This document shows positions 44,543 through 55,842 of a DNA stretch of 64,000 nt, in pieces. The notes beneath the pieces were generated by a model. It had not been told where the DNA came from and searched no databases. It saw nothing but the letters and a program-made list of their open reading frames with translations. The translations under genes and the position numbers were made by a program. This DNA comes from Linnemannia elongata (taxonomy: Eukaryota; Mortierellomycota; Mortierellomycetes; Mortierellales; Mortierellaceae), in contig JAXBDG010000012.1 of NCBI GenBank assembly GCA_036320915.1, positions 1,600,501 to 1,664,500 on the forward strand, in the 5' to 3' direction. How positions within the stretch are numbered: position 1 is the stretch's first letter; each line of letters begins with the position of its first letter.

Positions 44543-46855
44543 TTACTCTAAAGGTAGGTCATCAGCTTCGTCGATGGCTTCCCATTGCTGTTCCAGTAAC
44601 GCCGTGTCGTCTTCCTGCAGCTCTTCGGCGAGGTTCAGTTCTCTCCCTTGATCGTCGTCGTAGTGTTCAAGAAGGTAGTCTTGAGCAGGAGACCTGGGGT
44701 GTTTGGAGATTCCTCCTTCAGATTCGGTAGTGGTATCGAAGGAGGTGTTTTTCGCCGAACTCATCTCCTCTTCCTGCTGTTTTTGTTGTACGCTCTTGGA
44801 GACCATGCCCTGTTCATCTGCAGTAGCTGCAATAGTGGTAGTAGCGCCAGAAGCAGGCGGCAAAAGACCAAGCTTCTGTTCCATGTCAACCCAATTGAAC
44901 TGTCCACATGTCTGACCCATTTTCGACCCGGCGGCATAGCACATATAAAAGTAGCGACCATAGTTGGCCTTGTTCTTGAAGACACAGCGCAAAACCATGG
45001 CCACACCACATTTGCAGACGGGGGTATCCTGTGGCGAGAAACCTTCACGGCGGAGACGGAATGTTATGTTTATACGCGCTGTTCCGCTGTAGGGGAGGGG
45101 AAAAAAAAGCAGATGAGTGAGGGTTTGGGTAAAAGAGGGAGCGTTGAGTGGGTTGGAGGGTATGAGAGGAGGAGTTGGTGGTGGTGGTGGTGTGGTTTTG
45201 TTACCTGATGGGATGGGGGGTTACAGTTGGTTGTGGCGGGATTTCGTGTTTCCATTCTTCTTGCTACACGCCCCCAAAAAACGAAAAAGTAAGGTACATT
45301 AATAACCATTTTAATAACACCAAAGGACCACCCTATCACAACTGGAAACAGAAACACGATAACTCACCATGGGAGGCCACATTATACAAAGACTATTGTG
45401 CGGCAGGGCAATACTAATCAGCTGCCCTGCAGTATCGGGATGTTTGGCATCGGGGATGACTTTTCGTATCCGGAAGAAGCGAGTTACGCCCAGGGTGAGG
45501 GAGCCGATGGTGGGACGGGGGCCAAGGTAGGTCAGTTTGTCGGCATGGAAGCCGACGGATTCTTTGGAGTGGGCGTAGTGGTTCACTGCGGCGACGTTGC
45601 AGTTCCAATCTCCTTGGACTTCGTATGGGTGACTGCGTGAAGTGGTAAGGTAGAGGTAGGGTAGGTTGGTTGTAGGTGTGAGATGAGAGGGGACTAAAAC
45701 GAGAGTCATGACTTGACCCTCAATTACTTCACAGCATTTGATACACAGAAGGTCTTACATATCCCTCTCCTTGCGTAGCTCATTGACGATCCGCCTCACA
45801 ACGAACTTGGCCTCCTCCATCTCCGGCAAAAACCGTCTCGGTGGATCCTGTTTCTTGCCATTATACGTCCACCCAGCAACCTCCTCCATATCATCATCTC
45901 GTTCCGCAAAGTAAGAAGTCTTATGTGGAGACTCGACCATACGCTCAAAGAGCCACCATCGGTTTCTGTTCCAGGTCTCAGAGTCGATGAGCATGGCTTT
46001 GAGGAGCCGGTTGGCGAGGTCCTTGTCGAGGACATTGAAAATGAGGGTGCAGGGGCAGTGTTTTGCGACGTCTTCGGGGTTGTAGAGGATTAAGGGTTTG
46101 GGTGGTTTGAGTTTTATGGTGGGTACTGAAGAAGAGGGGGTTGTGGAGTCGATGGAAGTGGAGATGGGGTCGGTGGAGAGGGGTGGTTCTTTCCAGCGGA
46201 GTCGATCGTTGAGCGATGGAAGTGAGGACAACGTGGTCTCGCTGGATGATGAAGGCGCATCTTCAGAGTTGTTATTGTTGGTGCCACTGCTACTGCTATG
46301 TTGATGACTTAAAGAGGGGCTAATTCCTGGTTTGAAGACGGATAACGAAGACGGAGTTGGCATGAATGCCGATAAGCGGGGCTGGATCAGCTTCTGCTTC
46401 TTCCTTGCTGGTGTCGATAGCGAGGATGAAAAAGGAGTTGATTTAGTGGTGGACAAGGTGTTCGTGTTACTGTCGGCGTCTTGGACACTGCTGGAGTTAT
46501 GACTGAGGATCCAGGGAATAGCTTGATCGAGGTCGCCGTTGGAGGTTTTGAGGGCCTCGCGGAGGACGACACCGGGGGTTGATTCGAAGATGGAGAAGAG
46601 TGTTGCCATTTTGAAGTCCCATTCGTTGTCGTTGTTGTTGTGGGTGTGGTTGATGTTAGAGATGTCGCCATTGGTAACGCTGTTGGTGTGGATATTGATG
46701 TCGTTGCTATCTGTGGCACTGTTTTCATGTGAGGAGGGATGGTCAATTGAGGTGGACGAGGGAGAACTAGAGTGAGTAGGAGGAGAAGGAGTGTTGTCAT
46801 TACTGTGAGCCTGTTGGGGTTCGTTTACATTCGAATGCATTGAGTGGTCAGCCAT
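44543..46855 (-). CDS. CUE - AlkB (2OG-Fe(II) dioxygenase) - GRF zinc finger DNA repair protein
   Basis: Model: 46855-45759, 45632-45368, 45263-45205, 45086-44543, phases matching, 654 residues. Domains: CUE-like ubiquitin-binding helix bundle (about 82-118, MATLFSIFES, ALKTSNGDLDQAIPWIL); a PIP-box-like QPRLSAFM (about 155); AlkB core with iron ligands H395 and D397 (GFHADK), H460 (EEWKHEIP), and the 2-oxoglutarate pair R478/R484 (RINITFR); then a GRF zinc finger (TPVCKCG, NYGRYFYMC, CGQFNW). It is expected to remove alkyl groups oxidatively from DNA (1-methyladenine/3-methylcytosine). The CUE module suggests recruitment by ubiquitin signals, the GRF finger single-strand binding. It is divergent from the gene at 47273 across about 420 bp. 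Confidence 0.92.
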
Positions 46856-47272
46856 GGGTGTATGTATGAGGGTGAGTGAATGTCGAAGAGTAAGGCAGGG
46901 GAGGTAAAGGGAGCGTGCGAGTGTGAAGAATGGTTGGGAATGAATGAATGTCGAGGAAGAGTAGGAGGACTGTAGGCCTTTTTTCAAGTTTCGTTTTGAA
47001 GTCGCACGCCACCAAAATATAAGAAACAACGACAATCCGTCAGGTGATTCAGCATATGTAGCATATACGATGACAATCCACCATAGAGCATTGAGCAGAA
47101 GGCGCTCAAGATGTGCATTTGCTCTCTTCTGTCTCATTTATTTCATAACATCGCTCCTTCTCTTCTTTCTTATGTATTCCCCTACTTCCACATCATCACT
47201 CGCACAAGAAACGACAACAACAATACAAAACAGGGAACAAGTTCAACAACACCAACCAAGCAATTGCATTAA
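46856..47272. promoter_or_regulatory. Divergent promoter region (AlkB gene / 1483-aa gene)
   Basis: 417 bp between two divergent ATGs. Probably a shared bidirectional promoter. No further gene seen. Confidence 0.55.
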
Positions 47273-50200
47273 ATGACATCCACAGACAACGACATTGACT
47301 CCGGTGCCTGCTTCCAGGCTTTCCGCTCTCGCTCAGGACATGGTCTCGTACGCATCCCCGCTGTTCGCCACCCCATCCACGGACACCTTTACATCATCTG
47401 GTCCGACATCCGGCACTGTTTTCCGGGAGTAGCGCGCATCCAGTTCGACAACATATATGTCCCCATGCTCAGGGACGACAAAACTCTCCTCCGGTAACGT
47501 CCTTTTCGTTCGTTTTCCCTCAGTCCTTCATATTTGATTTATTCGCGTTATTTTTTCTATCGTATATTGATTTATTGTTATCCGTCGCCTGCTCTGACTA
47601 ACTCTGAGCGCGTTTTGCTCATATTCTGGAATGTATTTATAGTGTGAAGCCTCATGGAATTCGTTATCACGCCGGCATTGTTCTGGATGTCATATACGAC
47701 GATATGATGTCCTCCTCTTCAGTCAAACAATACAGGAAGCAGATTTCGTCCCAGTCCGTAGCGGAGCACATTCAGCAGGGAGGATCTTCTCTTGGCGTAA
47801 CTACATCCACTGCTGCTCCTGCTGCCTCCATCAAACTGGCAAGCGCGACTACTCTTGTCCCTGCTACTTTTCAACCCGAGCATCAGCGCCCAATGGATTC
47901 CGGGGAGCGAGTTTCCACGACGTGTCAGATCTCTCAGGAACAGGAGCGACCCCATCAGTATACTTATCAGTCAACAACCACTAATGAAGCTAGCCACGCT
48001 ACCTCGTCTCGGCAGCGGCCTTTCACGACTCCTCAACCAACCCTGGATTTCGATCTCCCATCGCAGCAGCGCAAGCAGGAACAACAGAAAGCAGAACCTG
48101 TACCTCCAACGACCGCCCTTGCCACCTATCGCGAGATTCGCAACATTCGTCAGGCTCGAGGCATTGACACATACCCCGCCATGCCAGGCCTCATCTCCCA
48201 CTCCATTCCATCCTCTCGTTCTTCCTCCGTCTGCTCTGCTACCAATGACCTCGACATCCGAAGGAGCACGCGCGACATCTCTTGTACTTCTTCGACGCCT
48301 CTAGGTTTGACGGCTGCCTTCACAATGTCCGTACCCTTGCCGTCTCAAATCACAGCAGTAGCAGCAGCAGCTTCCTCGAAGCGATCTAGAGAGGACCCCA
48401 ACTCCGAGTATGATCAGGAAGGATCGGAATGTGAAGACGGATACGACGATACGGGTTATGGCGAGGATGACAAGGAGGGGTTCGTTAATTTTATGAATGG
48501 CGAGGACTCGGGAGATGACGATGGTGTCGGTGAGAAAGACGAGGAAGAAGATGGAAGGATGTCAAAGGAGGAAAACGCAGGAGACGGCGATTCAGGCAAA
48601 GACGTTGGCGACTACATGGGAGATGTTTCGGGAGAAGATCTAGAGAATGGCGATAGCGATAAGGATGGCCGCGACGACGAGTACGAGACTCCTCCCAGCG
48701 AGAACGAGTACGAGTATTCTTTAGATTCAAACGGAAATGCAACCGATCAGCCCATGTCCGTGGATATTGCAGCTGAAGAACCCAGTTTCGCCTCCCCAAT
48801 TGATCTCGCAGCTGCAAATGTCATGGCCTTCAAAAGTAATAAAGGGAATGCAGCGAGCAAAGTCATGAACATGGCCTTGACTAGCTCGCCCGCCGCCGTC
48901 GCCGTTGCCAACCGAATCCAGTCAGGACCAGGCTTATCATCCGTGTCCGTCATCGACATGACTCAGACACATCCGGATGTTGACACCGATCTTACTACAT
49001 GGGACAGGCGCGCTGCCATTGCCGAGACCATGCGTGTCTATTCGACTAAGACCCAACCGTTTGTCCGCCCACCTCTCCAGGGTCCATTCACCATCGAGGA
49101 TCTGGTTGAACACCGCGTCAAAAACGTATTAATGAAGCGACAGCGCTGGATCGAAGCCGCCTGCCCGAGATTCTTTTGCATCCTTCCAACGTCTGACGAT
49201 GTCGCTTCCAGGGCTGCCGTGACCCCGACCAACTGGGACCCCTCCACCGACATTGAAGCCACCCCACTGACCATGACTCTTGCCAATCCACCAACGTCTG
49301 CCCCTGACCCCAGCGCGGCCGACTTCCACTTCTTTTTCATTTGTGACTGTTGCGACGTTCCCGGTTACGAGGAGGAGTGGTTTCCGCATGGCAGTCTCAG
49401 GGAGGGTGTCCACAACTACGATCTTTCCCTCGGCGTGGTCGACGACATGGTCCCCAAGTACGGGGAATACATCATGGGTGTTCTCGAGATGCTCAAGTAC
49501 GGAGCCTACATTGACAACCACCTCAAGTTCCCTGCCCAGACGGATGCCGATGTCCAAAGGCGTCTGTCCGTCGCCATCGAGTTCTTGGAGTCGAGAAACA
49601 TTCTATCCTGCGCCAACTACTACTCCCAGAATTTGGCAGCGCTAGAGAAGGACCCCTCTGGTGCTGCTCTTCTGGCTGGGATGACCCCGATCGAGCCTCT
49701 CTCAAAGACGATGACCAAGGTCTTGGCCCGCCGACTGGAGATGACCCATGTGCCGTTGTTCGAGGGGATGAGTCCCTACCGGACCAGAGAAGGCGATGTG
49801 CGTTGGGTGTGCCTACCTCATTGGTACGGCATGACCCCTCAGGAGGAGTGGGGGGTCTTGAACAAGTTCCAAGGCAACAGTCCGTTCATCAAGAGCGAGT
49901 ACCACACCAACCTCGCGACCTTCCGCGCTGTCGCCATGAATCGAGCCAAGGCACTAGAGTTTTACACGCTGGCCGGACGGATGACTACTACTTGCGTCTT
50001 CCGCTTGTTCAATGACTTTGACATGAACTCGCAGGACGAAGCGCATCTCTGCGAAGCAGTGGAAAAGTTCGCCGCCGCATGTGTTCACATTACGGTCCGT
50101 CCCAAAACTGGTGTTCACGACGGGGCCATGCACGGTTTTGCCAAGGGTTACTGGACCATTACCCTGGCAGCACTCGGCAATGAGAAACTGGAAGGATTCC

Positions 50201-51873
50201 GACTGGTCCAAGGGACAACCGATGAGCCGCCAAACTTCCGAGCCCATTATGAGCGATCAGACCTGGAGCGCTCCACTTCCAACTTTGTGCCTCTGTTGAC
50301 CCGGATGAAGCGAAGCGGCCGCAACAAGAGGTTGAATGTCACGATAGCGGTCACTGACATCGATCGCGCCGTGAACACCGTCCGCCGGCATGTCAAGGGT
50401 CTCCATCACTTTTCCAAGCTTATTCTTGCGACGGATTTCACCTACAACGAGGTCCAGGCTCGATTTGCGAGACCAGGAAGCGGTGTTCCTGGATGCGACG
50501 TGGAGGATACGGACTATGAGGGCGATTTGGAGTCGTTTTTTGTGCAGAGGGATGGATGCGACACGATCAAGTACACCTGCATTGGGATGCCGGATAACCA
50601 GTTTTTGATGTCGCGAGCCTTGACGACTGTCCAGATGGCGTTTTCTTTGGTGCGCGACCGCGCCAAGGTCCGAGAGCTGATCAAGCACAGCAAGGCCCTC
50701 AGTTCGCTCACGCTTCAAAACTCGACCAGGGACGACCCCAGCCAGATCTACGAGAGTCTCAAGGCTTTATTGGCGAACCATCCCAGTCTCCAGGAACTGT
50801 CTGTTCAGCATCGTCAGGGCACCAGTCGACCTTCGAACTTTATTTGGCTCTATCCCAATGACTTAACCAAGATGAGGGTTCATATGAGCTTTGGGCTGGG
50901 AGCCAAAGTCCAAGCCATGTTCCAGAAGTATGCCACGTCGATCGAGGAGTTGACGGTTGACGGGATCGAGTCTGCGGATGCGGCCGTGTTTGAAAAGTCG
51001 ATGAGGACCAAGAAGGGACCACTCAGGTTGTGCCGCCTGGTTCTTCGAGGATTGCATCTGTGGGAGCCGCTTGCCCTGGAAGAGTTCAAGAAGGTGATCC
51101 TGCGTCTCCGCATCATGGAGGTGATTGTCTCAGGTGGCATTGAAGACCAGGACGAGTTCCCACCTGAGGGATTGGCGGGCACCACCCAAGTCGTGCCTGT
51201 GATACCAAGGGCGCGCAAGGGCAAGGGCATGTCGGTGTCGGTCCGAGTTTCAATCTGGTTTGAGTTTATCTTTGCCATTCGGGGCTTCTTGACGGGTATC
51301 AAGATGCGGGGGAAGGCGACTGCACAGCTGGTCCAGATGCTAGGAACCCGTTTGGAGGAGTCGATCCAAATGCCGCTGCTGAACGAGCTGAATCTCTCTG
51401 CTGATTGGAAGGTATCGTTGCTCCACTACCCCTGGATTGAGCGAGTGGTGGAATACAAGAGTGAATCGAAGCGTCTCCCACGAAGGCCCGTCGCCAAATC
51501 TGAGGAGGTCAAGGCAGCCAACCCGAATGTGAACTTTGGAGGACTGGGCGCGCAACCGAACAAAATAGTGGCCTTGCTTTCGTTTGAAATTTCACAGATC
51601 CAAATTCTGGACAGCGAGTGGGAGCGGTTGCTCAAGCATCTGGATCTATACCGTCTACGCGAGTTCTTGGTCCGCCAGCCCAACCCGATGGGCTCCAAGA
51701 CGCTGGCCGCGATTGTTGACCAGATCCCCCAGGGTAGTCTATTGGAGAGATTTTCGATTGATGAGAATATGGGTCTGGGTCGCGATGATGTTATTCTCCA
51801 GCACCGGCGGATCAGGGAAATGACTAGCGGCAAGGTTACCATTATGATTAACGGCTACATTGTTGCTCCTTAG
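47273..51873 (+). CDS. Large uncharacterised protein (1483 aa) of an apparent Mortierellomycota family
   Basis: Model: 47273-47493 and 47643-51873, phases matching, 1483 residues. The N-terminus (HPIHGHLYIIWSDIRHCFPG across the intron to YHAGIVLDVIYDD) looks like a small ubiquitin- or crinkler-like adaptor fold. Next come a Ser/Gln-rich and then acidic disordered region (about 60-430), then a conserved block (EHRVKNVLMKRQRW, PRFFCILP, FHFFFICDCCD, YGEYIMGVLEMLKYG). I recall this pattern (RLFIVLP ... YFLCECG ... KYGPYVL) from many unannotated proteins of Mortierella and Glomeromycotina. The C-terminal third has irregular leucine-rich segments (LSSLTLQN, LQELSVQ, IEELTVDG, LCRLVLRGLHL) like an LRR fan. 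No enzyme motif seen. Function unknown; a regulatory or recognition role is a guess. Confidence 0.75.
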
Positions 51874-52087
51874 TGTAGCGTTTTCGTCGTTCCCGAATAC
51901 ATTATTTTCTTTTTAAGACGTTTTATTGTGTGGTTGCATGAGCAGACATGATTTAGGTGAAGTTTTACGGGTCTGTTGAAGAAAGTAACAAGAGTGGTCG
52001 ACGCTGTAGATCAATCGGATGATCATCTCCCCAGGTCCTCGGAACACAAAAAAAATCGAGCTTCGCCCTTCGAAGTATAAAAAAAAA

Positions 52088-52392
52088 AGTCTCCTAATCG
52101 AATGGACATGAATCAAATTTGAGATAGGGCGGATTCGATTCGATCGGAATGCTCCCTTGCTTAATTCGATCCGAATGGCTCGAATGATTCGAATGGTTGG
52201 AAAGGTGCCTTTAAATTCTGGTCAATTGAATTGCATTCGAACCATTTGATTCAACTGATTCGAATGCTTCGATTACCTCGAATCGGACTCGAACCTTCAG
52301 GTTCAATTGATTCGAATCGGATTCAAGTTCACTTTGTTCGAATCGAAATCGATATAGGCTAAATTTGATTCGATCACTTCGATTACGAGCCC
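52088..52392. mobile_element. TTCGAA-rich MITE, copy 1
   Basis: Dense in gattcgaatc-type motifs. It ends ...cgattacgagccc followed by TA. Shares the segment ggtgcctttaaattctggtcaa and the ends with the copy at 56431-56650; the left end is degraded (tctcctaatcga). Confidence 0.75.
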
Positions 52393-52539
52393 TATCACCA
52401 TCCCTCAACTACTGGCTTATTGCCTTATCGGCATTTCAATAGCCAACATCGTCCTTTTTCTACATCAACACACACAATCCAGCAATGACCTTATTCACAC
52501 CATACTACATGACATTAGCAAAGCCACAGCACAGAATTA

Positions 52540-53708
52540 CAGTCAAACCTCCCCTATAGCATACTCTCATATAGCATAAACCTCCCCTATAGCATATTTT
52601 TTTTTTGAAAAATGAAATTTAGACTGGGCTTATAGCATACCATGTGGGTATGCTATCGACCTCTCCTATAGCATGTCGACCTTGTTGCAATATGCTATAA
52701 GCAATTGAGTAGTGTATTGAGTATTCGCATATTTATTCCAACTCTGTTGACCTATATCCTACTGGAGCCGAAAGAACGAATGGAGGGCGGGTTGAGTCAT
52801 GCTCGAAAGGATGCTCTTGTGCAGGGCTTCACGCCAACCCTTCAATTTCTTGAGTGTAACTGCAAAGGTGTCTCCTTCTTCAGGGTATTCAATCGGGCCA
52901 AGATCTCCATCGATGTACTGCATAGTGAGATCGATGGCAGCAAGAATCTCTGCCCTGCTTGGCAATGGGGGTTCATCATCTTGCTCCTCGTCCTCCTCTT
53001 CCTCCTCTTGCCCCTCGTCCTCTCCGTTGTCCTTATCCATCCTGTCAGTTCCGTCAACAGGGCAAGGCCAACAACTCAGTGTCGCTCAGTTGGATATGTA
53101 TGCTCCCGTTCTCGCCCACTGGATCAATGAACGCCTCTCGAGGAATCCGCAGGTCCTTTGGAAGTAGGCTTAGGTTATGATCGATATCATCAAAGGCCTC
53201 CTGCAAATGTTGGTCGATTGAAGGGATCTCGTTGCTGGGACCCATCAAGTTGGTGTGGTTGAAGCAGTTCCTGATCTTGGCCGACTCAATAGAAGCCCAC
53301 GCTCGTCTGCTCCAAGCCATCGCTTGCAAAACATGGACCTTGTAGATGTTGCGTTCTCCTCGATCTGCTTTGTTGACAGCGCCCCTGGGAGTGGCGACGA
53401 CGATAATGACATTTGAAAGCAGCAATAATCCCTGCATCCATGGGTTGAATTTCTGACGTCATATTTGGCGGAAGCATCAATATGGTGATATTGTTGAGGG
53501 TCAATCCTGTGTAGTTGTGGTCCATGGTAGAATGAGCGATGTCATCTCCGTGCAGGTGGTGCGCGCGCACCTCATTTAGAAAGTTGTTAAGGGGCGTGTT
53601 CAATTTTATTAAGGGCTATGTGATTGCGGCTTAGCCTTGTAGCATATCCTCTCCTATAGCATATCAACCCTTGCGGCAAAAGCGTATGCTATAGGAGAGG
53701 TCTGACTG
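52540..53708 (-). mobile_element. Pogo/Tigger-type DNA transposon remnant with TIRs and TA duplication
   Basis: The left end CAGTCAAACCTCCCCTATAG and right end (reverse complement CAGTCAGACCTCTCCTATAG) form terminal inverted repeats of about 25 bp, directly flanked by TA on both sides. Subterminal cctatagcata repeats occur several times at both ends. Inside, minus-strand frames keep only the C-terminal part of a DDE transposase. At 1169 bp it is an internally deleted, non-autonomous copy. Confidence 0.9.
52759..53603 (-). pseudogene. Pogo-type transposase, C-terminal fragment
   Basis: The frame 53603-53286 includes YTGLTLNNITILMLPPN, then SEIQPMDAGIIAAFK, the hallmark block before the last acidic catalytic residue of Tigger/pogo transposases. 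After CHY the homology passes to another frame (53437-53054: NKADRGERNIYKVHVLQAM, SIESAKIRNCFNHT), so there is a frameshift. A further acidic frame (53040-52759) follows. The N-terminal HTH and first catalytic Asp are absent. Confidence 0.8.
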
Positions 53709-53763
53709 TACATGATCACAATTCTTTCACCTCAAAAAAAAAAACAACGCAACCTTGAGTTCT

Positions 53764-53848
53764 AATAAAGCAATGATTGAAAGAGCCGACATCGAAGGAT
53801 CAAAAAACAACGCCGCTATGAACGCCTGACTGCCACAAGCCAGTTATC
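53764..53848 (-). pseudogene. 28S rRNA fragment
   Basis: Reverse complement of the 28S segment containing agagccgacatcgaaggatc, then cgctatgaacgcctgactgc and cacaagccagttat. About 85 bp; a short piece of the same 28S region as the fragment at 38750-39301 and just beyond it. Confidence 0.8.
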
Positions 53849-53989
53849 GCTCCTAGCATTACTGTGTTTCTGAGACGAAGGAAAGTTGGTTGGTAGGTGT
53901 CGCGTACCATGTAATTCTTAGTATGTTTTAGCCACTACGTCATAATTCGACCCCATCCTTGAGCCTAGTTACTATTAATGCCTTCCCTT

Positions 53990-54395
53990 GATCTTTTTTG
54001 GCATCACTTGCTCTTCATGTCAGTATCCTTTGATCTTTCCACATCCCTCCCCTTCTTACATCCCTTAATCTTTTCCAGTTGTTCTTGATCTTTTTCTAGT
54101 GTCCTTAACCTTATTTCAGCATAGCTCGATTTTTTTGTAGTGTCCTTTTTTTATGTCTCTTGTTACCGTTTCTGAGCAATTTCCCATGGCGCTGCCCCTT
54201 GATGTTGCCCCTTGGTGCTGCCCTTTGGTCTTGCTACCTTTAGTATTGTTCTCTTGATGTTGTTACTTGACTGTCCCTTGATGCTGTCCTTAGTGTTGTC
54301 CAATGGTATAGCCTCTTGGTCTTTCCGGTATTGTCCCTCTCTGTGACCCTTGATGCTGTCCCCTGTATTGTTTAATGTCGTTGTCCATTGATTTT
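53990..54395. repeat. Degenerate minisatellite, CCTTGATGTTGT-like
   Basis: Irregular repeats built on ccttgat(g/c)ttgt / ccttggtgctg, each about 10-20 bp, for roughly 400 bp. No coding potential. Confidence 0.55.
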
Positions 54396-54400
54396 GTCTT

Positions 54401-54430
54401 TAGGTGAACAATCTGACGCTCGCTGAATTC
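54401..54430 (-). pseudogene. Short 28S rRNA fragment
   Basis: Reads ggtgaacaatctgacgctcg then ctgaattct, the 28S segment also seen near 39217-39245. It breaks off at a MITE copy. The last part, cgctgaattc, recurs at 55024-55033, which could be a target duplication around the intervening insert. Confidence 0.55.
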
Positions 54431-54532
54431 TATGGCTCATTCGGATCGAATCGAGTAATGGAGTATTCCAATCGAATCGAATCCGCCCTATCTCAAATTC
54501 GATTCAAATCCATTTGATTCCATTAGGAGCCC
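54431..54532. mobile_element. TTCGAA-rich MITE, partial copy 3 (inverted)
   Basis: Inverted relative to copy 1 and sharing its 5' part (reverse complement includes gagatagggcggattcgatt). Ends cattaggagccc followed by TA. Partial. Confidence 0.65.
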
Positions 54533-55842
54533 TAATCGTTGGTTTCCCTCTTGCTCCTTCCGCAACCCTCGCAACCTAATCCCTCAAGTCTCCCTCCCAT
54601 TTGACATCCTTCTCGTCTTGCAGCCCTTCAGTTTATCATCCTCTCCCCTCCATTTCTTCTTCTCTCACATTTTCCATCTCACTCCGTCCTTTTTCATCTC
54701 TCTCCCGGTCCATAACATCTTCTCGTTGCATGTATGCGAGACTGGGCTTTCCTATTGTCAATGCAAGGTGGAGAGAAAGGGTCAACGTCAAAAGATGAAA
54801 GGGTTGACTGCCTGCAACCCAGCTTCACTGCCCTTATTTTTTATGCATCCCTACTTTCTCACTCTTTCCCCAGATCCCTTTTATGCATCCCGCTTCGCTG
54901 TCCCTTAAGTGATTCTCCCCTCTCTCATCTCTCTCATTACCTCTCCTATTTCTCTCATCCCCTTTCCACCCTCTCATTTCCAATATTCATCATCTCCCCC
55001 TCTCCCCTCTCCATAACTATCCTTCGCTGAATTCATGTTACTCTTTTGTACAAAGTGAACCAAGAGACACGAGGTGATCAATCCGTAACTGCGCTCTCAA
55101 AAAACAACTTCGCGTTGAACTTGACTACCACAAGCCAGTTATCCCTCAAGACTATGACCACATCCTGTCCCTCCCCTTCAAGAGCACTCCTCCATGAACA
55201 AAATTTTCTGCATCGCTTCCTTTCCATGGTACTCCTCCTCTTCACTCCACCTCCTGGATCTTTGCTCCTGTCCTGTTGCTGCATCGTATCTTTTCCATAG
55301 TGTCTCTGCCCTCTATTCTCCCTTCACTCTCTACATCACCGAGAAATTTCGGCAACCCTGTAAACTCGTCTCTTCGATTCCGGGTCCAGAATGATTAGCC
55401 AATATAGGGCTCTGATCATCTTCCAGTATATAACGATGCGACTCCCCACCAACACATACACCTCATCCTTCCCAAGTCTCTGAACTCCCAGCATCTTCCA
55501 TTCGCACAAGACCTATCGCAAGCATCGTCGCACGATCTACACGGACTCCACACGGAACCCTCTCAAGGATAGCATTGAACCCTACCAAGAACGCTTACCG
55601 CAATAGCCTCTTCTAGCCGTCTACACATCCCTCGTCGGAAAACCTGCATACTCCACACACGTCCTCCTTCTAAAGTCGCCTTCACATCCTCAAAGTAAGA
55701 CAAGGCGCTGTGATAGCTTCGTTTTCTGTTGCTGAAAGGACCACTAATTAAAAACAAATTTGTTTCTTTGCCTTGTCTTTCTTGGCTTTTATTAATAATA
55801 TCTATCCTTCTCACTTTCCCATACATCAGCCAGAACAACAAG
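54533..55842. other. Intergenic, pyrimidine-rich, with a degraded 28S piece
   Basis: Mostly CT-rich low-complexity DNA. A degraded 28S fragment (caaaaaacaacttcgcgttg, then ccacaagccagttatccct) is visible at about 55098-55148. No supported gene; open frames here are CT-derived. The last few hundred bases should carry the promoter of the PCu(A)C-like gene. Confidence 0.5.
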
